From NCBI GenBank assembly GCA_027946555.1, contig JAPEVC010000125.1:1-64000 (forward strand): DNA of 64,000 nt, read 5' to 3'. This document shows positions 46,208 to 57,657 of this stretch, piece after piece (positions within the stretch are counted from its first letter, which is position 1; each line of letters opens with the position of its first letter). The notes below the pieces were generated by a model that saw only the letters and a program-made list of their open reading frames with translations, did no database searches and was not told the origin of the DNA. The stretch is from Gnomoniopsis sp. IMI 355080 (taxonomy: Eukaryota; Ascomycota; Sordariomycetes; Diaporthales; Gnomoniaceae). Made by a program: the position numbers and the translations under genes.

Positions 46208-48001
46208 CTACTTTGCCGCCGATAGTCTCCATGCCCTCAGGGGCAGGTTTTGCAGTTGCAGAACCTTTGGTCTGATGTACATCAGGAAAGTGATGAGACC
46301 AACGACAACGCAGAGAATGTTGACAGTATAGTACCCGTCACGTGTCACATCGCACGTACCGCCGCCAGCAAGACACCTCTCCTTGTCGATCTGTAATGAG
46401 CAAGAGAAAGGTTGAGTGACGAGCGGCCCCTTGAGCTCAGCTTCCATCTTAGGTTGGCCAGGATTGCAGGTAGCACTGGTGAATGAGTCGACGAGGCGAA
46501 GGACAAAATATCGAGGGAACGTGCCGCCCAAGTTGGAAACACTGCTTCTTGTCAGTTCATGTGCGTTTTCTTGTTTTTGGGTCGTGTGTGAGACTTACGT
46601 CGCAAGGAGGGTCATATAGGTGCCACCAATGACTGGATCCGAAATCTTCGCATGGAAGGCTGAAACAGCAACAAACATGATGGTGTTCATAAAGGTTGAA
46701 AAGACGTGCTCGCCAATCACCACCAACAGATACCAGAACGTGACTCCTTCGGTGGGGAAGATAATGACCACAAATTGCGCAAAGACTGCTGCCACCAAAC
46801 GCCCAGCAAATCCCCAACACCAAAGGCGCATTGGCGTGTACCTCTGTGACCACACTCCGGCGTAGTAACCCAGCCCAATCTCGAAGGGAAAGTCAATCAA
46901 AACCGTCAGCGCCATGTTGTCCGTGCCGAAACCCTTATCAAGAAGCTTCAGGTTCGTGACTCCGTCGTTTGCTTGGAAGCCAATCTTTGCGATCAAATGT
47001 ACGATCATAATGGTTTGGACGCTTTTCAGCTTCAGAATCCCCCACATGATCTTATAAACATCCCAGATCCCATCCTCGTTCTGAGTCTTCTCCTCTCTCT
47101 TCAAGGTGGCGAGTCCAAAAGTGACAATGATGTACAGCCATCCTGCAGCCTGTAGATAACCGCCCAAGCTGACCAATCCGTAGTCCAAAGGTTCGGCACG
47201 GAAGTATCGGTTGGCAAAGTCCTTCGAGTTGAAGGCCAGAAAGACAGTGTGAGACAGAAATTGGCCGGCAGTCAAGCCAACAGTCTGGGCTGTAGAGGCG
47301 TAGGAGACGTTGCCGGGAGTCAGAAGTGTGAGAGCCCAGCCATCAACTGCGATATCCTGAGTGGCGCACATGAGGACTAGAAAGAACCACCACCATGTGA
47401 AGTTCCACACGCTTGGACCGCCGTCCCTGCCCACAGTGGCCATCATATCCTCTACTCGAGTGCTGAGGTACAACATACCCATGCCGGACATAAGCTGGAT
47501 GGGTAGAATCCAACTCTTTCTCCGACCGAGTTTGGGGGTCCAGATGGCATCTACAATAGGACTCCATAACAGCTTAAGAGAGTATGGGTACGAGGCCAGA
47601 CTGAACACACCAATCTCCGTATAAGACATGTGGTTTTTCAGCAAGAATGGAACCGAGCCAAGCGCCAATCCCATGGGCACACCTTGCAGAAAGTACAATA
47701 AGACTAGAAGTCCAAAATTCCTTTGGTCATTCCGAGGCAAATCCCAGAAGCCGTGATTGTTTGGGGTGGGTGTCTTCGGGACATGTTCATCGAGGGAAAA
47801 GGATTCGCGGGACATGAGGATTTCGGTCAGGTCGCTCGAGTCTTGGTTCTTGGACGAGGCTTTCCGGCGCAGCTCCATCTTGTTCGTCTTGCCGTTGACC
47901 TTCCCGTTGGCCTTCTTGGGCAGCTCTTCCCCAGAGGTGTCCGCGGGTGTGGGCGACCCGTTCTGTTTAGGGCCTTTGGAGCGTCGAGTTCGGACCGGCA
48001 T
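46208..48001 (-). CDS. acetyl-CoA transporter (SLC33A1/AT-1 family)
   Basis: Two exons, complement(46599-48001, 46208-46541), with a 57-nt intron, give 578 residues. After a basic ~85-residue N-terminus, about 11-12 membrane segments follow. Diagnostic stretches include LLVLYFLQGVPMGLALGSVPFLL, SLKLLWSPIVDAIW, GRRKSWILPIQ, CATQDIAVDGWALTLL, and across the intron MTLLAT-VSNLGGTFPRYFVLRLVD, with a short cysteine-containing lumenal loop before the last segment (FSCSLQIDKERC). These match the Acatn/AT-1 family, which moves acetyl-CoA into the ER/Golgi lumen for acetylation of glycans and proteins. Both length and motif order are typical. It shares an 816-bp divergent promoter with the CENP-O gene. 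Confidence 0.93.
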
Positions 48002-48817
48002 GTGTGCGTTGTGCGGATATACGTAGGCGCGCGAGTTTCACGGAAATTCCTCCACGTCGAAGAGGAGCGAAGTTTGAAAAGAAAAGTGAGGCAAGCGGTC
48101 GAGGTCGACGGACTTGATCGAGGCGGGTCGAGTCGAGTCGAGTTCGATAGGCGAAACAGAGGTATACCAAGGGTTCAGGGAGTGAATGAGAGACCTCGAG
48201 AAACCTTGTGATGAAGACTCTAATTTTGGAAGCAGAGATATCGACAATGACAGGAGATTTGAACTAGGAAAGGGACTCGTTGGCCTCTTCAAAAACGACG
48301 AGATGGGCGCAGTAGCTGGGTGAGGTCGGAGCCTAGAAATTCGAGGGTCTTCGTAGCGAAACGTCGCCCTCCCAAATTGGCCCGAGCGCCACTCACTGCG
48401 GCTACGGTGGCCTTATTAGCAGCTTAGCTCCAACAGCGCTAATGAAACATCTGAATGACTTGGGTTTCGTACCTAGCTTCAGAAGCTCGAGTCAGGGGCC
48501 TAGCTAGAAGTTGACTGAGGCATCTTGACCTTAAACCCATGAAGAGTAAATGAGTCCAGGATCTGCCAAAGAGCGAAGATATTGTTTCTCAAAGATACGT
48601 CCGCAGGTCCCTGTGTTGAGCCCGTGCGATCCCTTGCTGCAATCTGGAATGCCGCTCAATACCGGGCCTTGCGGGCCTTGATCCCAGTCAAGCTAGGGCG
48701 TCTAATATTACGTAAGGCCTGACAACACACCCCTGTCGCGAACCAGTCAATACAACTTCATCTCCAGGACGCGGCCACTTAAACGCGTCACAATACACAA
48801 CTTACCATATCGCAAAG
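48002..48817. promoter_or_regulatory. divergent promoter, acetyl-CoA transporter / CENP-O
   Basis: 816 bp. Contains a short tandem GAGTC-type microrepeat (TCGAGTCGAGTCGAG) near 48128-48142. No gene recognised. Confidence 0.45.
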
Positions 48818-49733
48818 ATGACATCAGAAGCCGATTTAGACGAAGACATCGCCAATCTCAAGGCCAGAGGTAGCTCAATCCTGCCCTCCGATTGGCAAGA
48901 TAATTTACTGACATCGTTTCACAGTGGAAACGCTCAAAGGCCAAATCCAGATCCAGCTGAACGGGCTGCTCTCCACAAAATCGGCCCGCGATGCTATTCG
49001 GTCGGAAGACTCTACTGGTTCCCTGAATGATCGTTTGGAAAAGCAACAAGCCTACAGCCAACGATGTACCTACCGTGTCTGCGCCGGCATCACCACCTTT
49101 CGCGTCCGCGACCCTGACCCGAACGCTGTAAACAACGGCACCGTCCTGGGCATTCGCATCGAGGTCATGACGCGATCCAAATTCATCCGGCCGTACTTTG
49201 TCTTTTTGAACCATCCGTACACCGGTTCAAAATACAAGGAGCGGTTTTGGCGCGTCCACCGCCACACTGTCCCACCGTGTATCCCGCTCAACGGACTTGC
49301 CACTCGATACCTGCCGGCGCCAAAGTCAACCGCCAACAGCGTTGAGGATGTGGAGGGAGGAAGGCCTGAGAAGCGTCAGGATCTCCCTCGTTTTGTACGC
49401 ACGCTCCGCCGCGAGATAGTGCGATACCACAACCGTCTCGCTGTCATGGCGGACATGCGTAAAACGCTCGGCTTGGATGGCAAGAGGAAGGACGCGAAGG
49501 AGCTTGCAGAGAGATGCCCCATATATGCCATTAGTGCAGCAGATAATGAGGCCAAGCAAATCAGGATCGACTGGAAGGATGGCCGTTCTGGCCGATTGGT
49601 ATTAAATGATGATGGAGAGGTGGTCAAGGCGGCTGTGTTCGGGGACAGGGGTCGCGATCGTGAAGTGACGCGTGAGCTTCTCAGCAGCGGTGGCCGCTTG
49701 GAGGATGTCGCAAAGAGGCTTGCAGCTGTGTGA
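48818..49733 (+). CDS. kinetochore protein CENP-O / Mcm21-like
   Basis: Two exons (48818-48869 and 48925-49733, 55-nt intron) give 286 residues. The N-terminus is a predicted coiled coil (EADLDEDIANLKARVETLKGQI). The centre has the CENP-O RWD-like fold: YRVCAGITTFRV, VLGIRIEVMTRSKFIRPYFVFL, then FWRVHRHTVPPCIPLNGLATRYL. A helical stretch follows (FVRTLRREIVRYHNRLAVM). CENP-O/Mcm21 is part of the COMA/CENP-OPQUR module of the constitutive centromere-associated network. The assignment rests on family pattern memory; the intron splits a Val codon near the start as in many fungal homologs with a tiny first exon. No membrane segment or signal peptide is present. Confidence 0.8.
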
Positions 49734-50295
49734 AGATGCTTATTTCTCGAAGTCTGCATCATCTTGACTCAGTCATACCACACGACATAGAGCGGAGGCC
49801 TGCAGACGGGAGCCAGAAGAATACCTAATGCTGGATAACTCACCTCACAACGCTAGGCATCCAATTCTTTTGCCTATCTACACAGAGCAGCCTAGAGTTT
49901 TTGAGAGGCTTTTCAAGGCAGATCCACAGGTCAGTATCTTGTGCCTGACGGCTTACAAATGCTGGTACGTTTTTTCCCTTGAGCGAGTTTTCAGACCGAC
50001 GCGCTCTAATTCTGTGTGCGCAGAGTCACGCGCCCCACCACAACGACAAGATTTCTCACATCACATGAAGATTTCGCCGACTTGCAAACTCTTTGAGCTC
50101 TGAGATATCATGACCGGAGTACGCACCCCAGTTCTTGCATACATTGACTAAAGCTTACGACGGGCTTATCATGTCGAAGGTCTTTCAGGCACCATCGTCG
50201 ATAGGCAAAGAGCGAGAAATTTGAATAAGCTATTGTCGCATACCCGAGGTACTTTAACCCAACTAAACGAATTACAAAAACTATTTGTTGTCGGA
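49734..50295. other. convergent intergenic gap
   Basis: 3' flanks of CENP-O (plus) and the DHA1 transporter (minus). Nothing recognised. Confidence 0.5.
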
Positions 50296-52176
50296 TCAAC
50301 TGCATTTTTCGTCCGGTGTTTGGTACCTTGCACGTCGCCAACGGGACCCCATCTTCATCTCGAGTAGTAATAGCGGACCGCAGGCAGCACTCAATAGTCC
50401 AAACGTCGTAAAACACCACCCGACACCCATGTGATCGATCATGATATCGAGGACACCCAAAGCCGTAGCAGCCAGTGCGCATCTCACGATGTTGGCCGAC
50501 GCTGCCGCTGTAGAGGAGTTGTTAGGATTCAAGTCCGTGAGCAAAGTTCCGAGTGCCTATCATCTTGGTCATCAGACTATCATCCAAAAGTGCAGGTAGT
50601 ATGTGATATCTGAATAAAGGGTTCAGGCCCACCGAAAACAGTCCTGTGGTAGTGAATCCCAGTGTGGCCTGCAGAATCAGGGGGATTGACACGTGCTGAA
50701 CATGGCATCAGCGGATATCAGAGACATAAGTGGAATTGGCCTGTAAAACCCAGCTCAGAGCTTGGGAACATACCACGCGGTATTCGACGGCCCAGCCGTA
50801 GCCAACAGTAGCAATAATCGCAAAGAAGACGAGATACAGCGCACTCTTAAGTCTGGCCTCCTCCAATGGAAAGGTATACTTCCTGTCCTCGAGGCCTGGG
50901 CTTGGGGAATTCCTGAGTTCTGACTTGGCGATTCTCGCATAATCGTAATCTAGCAACCTCCCTGTTCCCGAATTAGTGACCGAGCATATTGAGCACGATT
51001 TGAAAGAGAAAAGGATAAAACATGCCCCATATGAGGAGACTCGCTAGACAAGCCGCACCAAATGGCAAGTATATCAGCCCTGCTTCAAGCTCATTGTATC
51101 CATATATGTCCATGAATAGCGACGACAAAGAAGCCTGTACGCAACAGTAAATCATGTAGTATATGCCGTTGGTCAGCAGTACGATCGCAACATTCGGCAC
51201 AATAAGAAGCTTGAGTGAGGCCAATGGATTTGGCAGAGACAGTTTGGACCGTCGAGGTTGCTCATGCGCCTCAGACCGGGGCCGGGTGTCTCTCCGACCT
51301 TTAAGTAATGACCAAAGTGTTCTGTCAATACCATAAGCTGGACCGGCCCCATTGCCAACCCGGTGACGCGCAGTTTCTGGAAGGGTCAGTAGAATAAGAA
51401 GAAGGCAGAAGCCGCCGAGGATCGAGAGGAACCAAAATATCCATCTCCAACCCAGTGATGATGCTAATGCCCCTCCAATCACTGGACCTAGAGGCGGTGC
51501 AATATTCGGTCTGCACAAATGACTTGTGGTCAGTGCAAGAGCGCATTGCATCCATCTTGTTAACAAGGTGATCATACCCTAGAAGCATAATGCTCACGTA
51601 CGAACCCCGATCAGCCTGGGTCGTGATATCTGAGATGACCCCGTATCCCAATGAAATCGTACCTGTTCTTGTCAATTGACCGAAAAGTAAGAATCCGTGT
51701 AGCACTTCCATCTGGACCATACCTGAGCTCCCAGCACTCTGTAACATCCGCAATACCAAAAGAGCTGGGAAGCTATTATGTAAGGCAAGCCCGATATTTG
51801 CAACGAGGTAAATGGACAAAGCTATCATGTAGATTCGCCGCCGTCCCAAGCCATCGGCTGCGTTGCCAATCAAAGTTGGGGCGATGCCGGAGACAATCAT
51901 GTATGTTGTGATGGCTAAGTTGACCAGACCAACGCTGACCTTTAGGCCGGCCGATATCGATTCGATGGCTGGGTAGAATATAAAGCTACTCATCGGCGAG
52001 AAAAATCCTGCGAATGCGGTAAGAAAGATGATCCATCGCTTTTGCCATGTACTGAATGTCGAGAAAGCCTCTGCATCGTTGGCATCTGATGCTCCGGCAG
52101 AATTGTGCGGTTCGACATTGGTGCTTTGTTTGTCGTGATCACAAAATCCGTTAGTAGAGGGCTGTAAAGTTGTCAT
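50296..52176 (-). CDS. MFS drug:H+ antiporter, DHA1 type
   Basis: Six exons, complement(51723-52176, 51578-51662, 51026-51510, 50774-50961, 50633-50695, 50296-50556), give about 511 residues. Family motifs: FFSPMSSFIFYPAI in TM1, the loop 2-3 motif GNAADGLGRRRIYM, motif C-like SLGYGVISDIT, PNIAPPLGPVIGGALAS, GWRWIFWFLSILGG and LPETAR. After the central loop come IWGRLLDYDYARI and, near the end, LLTDLNPNNSSTAAASANIVRC. These place it with the 12-TM DHA1 efflux pumps that export drugs or metabolites by proton antiport. Intron 3 (51025-50962) fits only with a GC donor (G/GCATGT), giving the conserved Gly-Arg-Leu-Leu-Asp. One exon is just 63 nt. If that model is wrong, the gene could be damaged. 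Confidence 0.8.
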
Positions 52177-52394
52177 CTCGCAGAGTCGGGCAGTAAAGTA
52201 AAGATGGATGATGCACTTGAAACTTAGCAGACAGTCTTCGGAATTTTGCAAGACAGGTAGAAGTACCTAGCCGCCTGGGCCTCATATCTCCAGAGCGCAG
52301 CCGGTTTATTGTTAGAACGAGGCAACCACGGATTTCCCCGCATTTCTGTTGGTTCCAACGACTTAGACAGAAAGTATGTCTCGGGCTTGCTACA
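52177..52394. promoter_or_regulatory. compact divergent promoter
   Basis: 218 bp separate the start codons of the DHA1 transporter and the ketosamine kinase-like gene, so the two promoters must overlap. Confidence 0.5.
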
Positions 52395-53733
52395 ATGGAT
52401 CTTGTGCTTCAAGTTGACCTCAAGACTCAACTGAATTCCCTGAGTAGCTCGTTAGACGGCTGTCTGCCGTTGGACGAAGCCATCCACGATGGTATGCACA
52501 GCATTTGCGTTGGGCTCCTGTTCCCTGTCTAGGTATCTATCCACCTGCTGTCTTCTGATCTGACAAACAACCCCAGTTCTTCCAACAGGCACGGTCGTAA
52601 AATCTGTGTACAGTCACGGAGCATCCGCCTGGTCTTTTACATGCAAAATCGAAACAGAGGACGAAACCGGCAAGGCTGCTGCATACTTCGCCAAGGTATC
52701 ACAAAACGGCTTCCTACTACCAACACATCATTGCGCACAAGCGCGAAGTGGCTGCACTCTTTTTCTCTCTCTCTTCTTGCTTTTACTGACATTCAAACAA
52801 GTACGTTGCAGGCGAATTAGGCCGACGCCAGCTCGAGGGCGAGTTCACCGGCATGACGGAGCTTTACAGACTCGCCCCGGAACTCGTTATCAGACCCATC
52901 GCATGGGGTGCGTTGAAAAACGTGAAACCCGCAAGCTATTTCCTCTTGATGGAGTTCAGGAACCTTGCCGATGGTTTGCCGAACCCGTATAAGCTGGGTG
53001 CAAGGCTCGCAGAGATGCACCGGAAGAGCAAATCCCCCACCGGCATGTTTGGCTTCGGTATTCAGACATATGACGGGGCTCGGCTGCAGTCTGTTTCTTG
53101 GGACCCGAGCTGGGCCTCCTTTTTCTCGAAGTTGCTAGGTGAGGCGTACCGGCAAGATACAGAGACGAATGGCGTCTGGCCCGAGATGGAGCTTATTTTC
53201 ACACGAGTGCAATCCCAACTGATTCCGCGGTTGATTGGGGCAGTAGAGAAGGAAGGTATTGAGCCGTGCTTGATACATGGGGATCTCTGGGATGGTAATG
53301 TGGCGACTGATACGGATACGGGCGACCCAGTGATATTCGACTGCGGAGTGTACTACGCCCACAACGAGATGGAGGTCGCCATCTGGCGGGCAGAACGACA
53401 CGAGCTTCGGGAGAAAGTATTCAGACGAGAGTATCTGCGAAACTTCGAAGCCAGTGAGCCGAAAGAAGAGTGGGATGACAGGAATCGACTCTACAGTGCA
53501 AAGACCAATTTCATGCACTCTGCCTGCTACGCAGGATCGCCTGCTCGACAACTGTAAGTTCTGATCTCGAACACCGAGCAGCAAGCGACAACTCACTCAC
53601 CCTGGAACCCAGTGTATTCAACGATTTTCTATACCTAATAAAGAAATATGTTCCTTGGGATAATGGCTCGACGGAGTGGAAGCATATTCGTAGCCAGCAG
53701 AAGACGGGAATTACGAGCAGCGACAGCGAATGA
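52395..53733 (+). CDS. ketosamine-3-kinase-like protein (fructosamine kinase family)
   Basis: Four exons (52395-52491, 52577-52695, 52802-53553, 53613-53733) give 362 residues. The fructosamine/ketosamine-3-kinase fold (a relative of aminoglycoside phosphotransferases) is visible: GASAWSFTCKI and AAYFAKYVAGELGRRQLEGEF for the ATP-binding lobe, LLMEFRNL as hinge, then the catalytic loop LIHGDLWDGNV, the metal-binding Asp in VIFDCGVYYAHNEMEVA, and the helical C-lobe. Known members phosphorylate the C3 of glycated lysines so that the sugar falls off, a protein deglycation repair. The fungal AHNE version of the GHRE motif is usual in this subfamily. Two acceptors are AAG/CAG with pyrimidine-rich tracts. 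The start was chosen as the only in-frame ATG before the N-lobe. Confidence 0.85.
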
Positions 53734-53799
53734 AGGCATTTCTTGGCGATTTTGATACGATAGGCCTCGTGGCGCAGGAACCTAACGATGGCGAAGGCT

Positions 53800-54052
53800 G
53801 AAATTCTGGCGTTGATGGAATTGGAAGCCTTCAGCTGTACGTATCAATGAGAGATATCATGCATTTTACAATGACGAGATGGAAGACGCGAGTAAAGCTG
53901 CCTTCCCTAGAATCCGCGACGAGGAGGCCTCGCTGTTGTTGGATCTTATTTCTCGCATATTTGTGTATGATGCAGCCAGTCGGCCCACTGCGGAAGAAAT
54001 GGCTGCGCACCCTTGGTTCCAGCCCCAAGATCAGATGGACATGACAAGGTAG
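53800..54052 (+). pseudogene. relic of SRPK-like protein kinase C-lobe
   Basis: Translation from ~53798 gives KFW-R-stop-WNWK, then from 53816 an open stretch ending RDEEASLLLDLISRIF, VYDAASRPTAEEMAAHPWF and a TAG stop at 54050-54052. The pattern L-L-x(7)-[VT]-[YW]-D-x(3)-R-x-[TS]-A-x-E-[ML]-x-x-H-P-W is the last part of a Ser/Thr kinase domain (subdomain XI). The preceding GNWK-like element is typical of fungal SR-protein-kinase-like genes. The N-lobe, catalytic loop and DFG are absent upstream, where the ketosamine kinase gene ends at 53733. A TGA at 53813-53815 interrupts the relic. It is therefore a decayed fragment, not a working kinase. Confidence 0.72.
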
Positions 54053-54476
54053 CTCTAGAACGGAAAAGTTCTCCTCCAGGGCTTCTAGACGAGCACAATG
54101 AGAGGCGAGCAGGAAACGAAATGTATTGTTTAAGGCAACCTTGATAACAGGACGCTTCACTGGTCTTATTTTGAGCAACGCATTACGGGCCTAAGCGCAA
54201 AATTGACAAGGAAAAGGCGAGTAAACGGAGGCATTCTTATTTACATATCGCTGTATGCCCAGAGCCCTAGAATGTCATGCAACCATAGTATTCTATAGAT
54301 GCAAAGAGGTAAGCGAGTCGCACGGTGAATCAAACGGATTTTTAGATTACTTGATTGCTTGCAAGTGAATAGGGCGAACACCAGGACGTAGTGAAGGAAT
54401 ACTCCACGTCCGATTGATAAACCTAAGGGCTCTATCTTATCTAATTATGACGATTGAGGCCAACATAATGCGATTA
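54053..54476. other. intergenic
   Basis: Between the kinase relic and the 3' end of the STAND-like gene. Nothing recognised. Confidence 0.5.
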
Positions 54477-56767
54477 TCAATCATAGTCATCCCCATAGTG
54501 CCGCCTGCGTTTTACCTCGGACGTTAGTCTATATGAGCCAGAACGCGGAGAGACTGATACCTGCGAAAGATGGCGTTCCATCTCATAATTACCCATATCG
54601 TCTTCCACGCTAATGTTGTCTGCAGAAAGACTCAACACCCTGTCCGGGTGTTTGTCCTCCATCGTAAGCAAATCTGTCACCTCTGGGGCGCAGAGAGCCG
54701 AACTTGTCAGCATCACCTTGAAGATAGCCGGCAATTTGCCGTCTTGAACAGTCTCATGAAGGTATTCCAGGACTGTCATCAGATCCAACGACCACTCTTC
54801 GCTGTCAAATAGCGTGATGGAGTCAATGATACAGAAGACTTGAGTACCCGCCTGGAATTGGTCAAGAAGCGACTGCAGTGTTTGGCAGAGTATCTCCAAG
54901 TCTTGGTCCTCGATGGCTTGAACAATAGCGCGGTCGTCGAGGAAGTCCAGACTCAGATGGCCATCTCGCCGAAGGTGCATGAATACCTGCATGATAAGAG
55001 ATCGAACAAGTCCCGTTGGTCCTGGGTTTGGATCCTGTGGGTGGACATGCAGGCCGCAGAAGAAATGGACGACGACGTCCTCGCGTCGAAGATTCATTAA
55101 ACTCGTGACAAGCGTGGCGCAAAACAGTGACACGGCGGTGATCTTCTCCATGCCTGAGGTTGGCAGATCGGCAAGGACAAGAAGGAGGTCAGGGTAAGAA
55201 CCTTTCATCCAGGCTAGGAATCGGCCTTGCTGGAGTAGGGATTGCACACGGCTCTGCGTCTTGGAGTCGAAGTCGCCTCGATACATGGAAATCTCTTTCC
55301 AATCACTGATTGGCTGGGCTATGAGACCCTCGACGTCGGGTATTCCATCTTCGTTGGGGACTGGATCTGCAATGGCTTCACAGAAGTGCCGCTCATTGAT
55401 GACTGCTCTTCTACGCCTGGGAGGACATCTCGGTCCGAGGTCGGTGAGATCTTGAATAGAAATGTCCTCTGGGTTTTGTTTTCGAGGTCAGCAATGATTT
55501 GACCACATTGTAACACAAGTTGAGCTTACTTTTCTGTGAGATCAGAGCGTCCATCAACGTATTCAACCATTCCGCTGCTGGTCCATCTGGGGCTGCATCG
55601 AGACAAGACTGTTTCTCAGTCCACGCCTGCATGCTCTCGAGCATGGCTGAGAACCTGTCCATTTTTTCGCCTTGTTCTTTGACAACTGAGCTGACATTGT
55701 GGAGCTCGCCTCTCTGGACGTCCATTTGACTATCCAGATGGCTAAGTCCCTGGCTCACGTAGATGGCCGTGTACTTGGTTGTTTTGTCTATTGTCTCTAT
55801 AGACTGATCTCGAGCAATGTCCATGGCGGCCTTCAGTCTCTGGGTCTTTTCTGCCAAGAGCTGAAGAACGGAGCTGACGTCAGGTCGTTTCGTCCTCTGC
55901 GTCAGCTTTTTCCTCAATCCTCGCCCTGACCACGCATGAGTTTGTAGTTCGAAAATCGGTCGAATCTGCGTACGGTGTTGGCTTACAGAAATGCTCCTCT
56001 CTAGCAGTCAGAATGATCATGTCATTTACTGAGTCGACGATAGCCTGTTGCAGCTCGTCCAGAGCAATGGCCACTCCCGTATGTGATCGGAAGCTTCCTT
56101 TCAAAGGGCTAGCAGAGGTCATGGCGGTGTGGATGTCCTCAAAAGCCTGAGCTATCTTCTTCCGCTTGTCTACCGACCTCGCAGCCAGCTGGGACGAGTC
56201 TTGTTAGCTAATGCGGAGCTACTTTGGCTCAGGTAGTGGAGGTTAACCTTGAATATCACCGCAACCGCCGTCTTCACGACTGCCAATCCATATTCGTTCG
56301 GTATAACTTCACTCCACGCATCGACAACCTCGGATGCGTTGCCGATTCCGTGCCAGATTCGATGCCATATTTCTTTCCCCTGCTTATCGTAATCTTTCTC
56401 AGCAGTAAGGACCTTGTCGGTGAGTTCGTCCCATCCCTCACACGTCGTGGCAATAGGCGTATAAAGACCAAGGACGTCTGGTAGGGCTGCTTCCAAGGCT
56501 GACAACAAGCTCTTTAATTGTCTATAACCAATTGTTACCATTGCATTCCTCTCAATGGCACACCGTAGCTACTCACCTTTGCGTTGCTGGCTTGGCAGAG
56601 ACAAATCGTCCTTGTTCTGAGTTGTATGGAGGTGGATCTGGAACAATTTGACGAATCTCTTTGGCCTCGTGAGACTGAATAAACTCTGCTGTGACAGCTT
56701 TCTCAGCCGGGCCAGGCCTCTTCCAATCCAAGGTGGCTGCTATCACGCTCTGGTTTGTCGAAGCCAT
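54477..56767 (-). CDS. fungal STAND/NACHT-like protein with degenerate P-loop (function unknown)
   Basis: Five exons, complement(56577-56767, 56248-56521, 55987-56188, 55530-55925, 54477-55468), give 684 residues; every junction keeps frame. The N-terminal half is helical: WHRIWHGIGNASEVVDAWSE, then YGLAVVKTAVAVIFKLAARS and repeated helices, like the helical domain before NACHT modules in fungal NLR-like proteins. A long coiled segment follows (YVSQGLSHLDSQMDVQRGEL). The C-terminal third resembles a NACHT NTPase core: LLLVLADLPTSGMEKITAVSLFC (~449-471) at the P-loop position, VVHFFCGLHVHPQDPNPGP, GLVRSLIMQV, QVFCIIDSI for a Walker-B strand and FKVMLTSS. The GxxxxGK[ST] P-loop is not intact, so nucleotide hydrolysis is doubtful. 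No repeat domain follows. A 45-nt alternative intron near the 3' end cannot be excluded. Divergent from an AAA ATPase. Confidence 0.7.
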
Positions 56768-57657
56768 GGTATCTACAACAAGACACAAGGCTGGACCCGC
56801 ACTCTCCAAGGTCAGTGTGAAAAGGTATTGGGCCGATGTTTACAGACCTCCCGCCCACAGGCTGACGTGGTCGGTAAACGACGTGCCAGTAAGTTCCCTA
56901 GCAGATGAATATACAAGTTTCGTGCCAGTGGGGCTGACAAGACAGCAACACTGGCGTTCTTGTTCGGGTTTATTCAGTTGTTTTGCCATACACGTTGTCT
57001 TGCAAGCTGGAGGGAGGCACAGATGCTCAGTGGTGTGTAGGCCAGACAGCTGTGTCAGGCATCCCATTCCGTCTGCCAGGGAGGTCACTCCTGACTCCAC
57101 CTCGAGTGCATAATAATGCAATGGAGACAGGGGAACGTGATTGTGCTGTGTCCGTGAATATACACTGCTGCCTAGTTATGGAGTAAGCAAGCCGTGCAGC
57201 ACTAATGACAGCTGCAGCGCATTGTAGGGTTCTAAGTGGAGCGCCACATGGGATGCTGACAGCTTGCCCATCCACCGACGCTGCCCTAAGGTATGTGTAA
57301 TCGCACCTTTTACTGCCCATTAAAGACACGTCAGCTGAGCTGCAAAGGCATTGCTACTAATGCACGAGTCGTTGGAGGATGGCTTAATGGACCGCAAGGA
57401 TTTGGTGGCCTGATTTTGTGCATGCTCACAGTCCTGGCTACCTAAGTTCTCAGCCCTCCCAAACGACCGTTGCTTGAGAACCTTCCGGTCTAGGATCTTG
57501 GTAGGCACCAGGATATAATTCGACCAGCGGTGCGCACCTTTCAACTTGACTCGGTACAGTCGGGGTCGAAACTTCAAATTCAAGATCCTTACAATCTCAG
57601 CCGGTCATCATTCTTCCTGTCACTATCTCCGTAGTCGACCTTCTTTACGCGTTGACA
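56768..57657. promoter_or_regulatory. divergent promoter, STAND-like / AAA ATPase
   Basis: 890 bp between the two start codons. No gene recognised; short frames on both strands have no conserved product. Confidence 0.5.
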
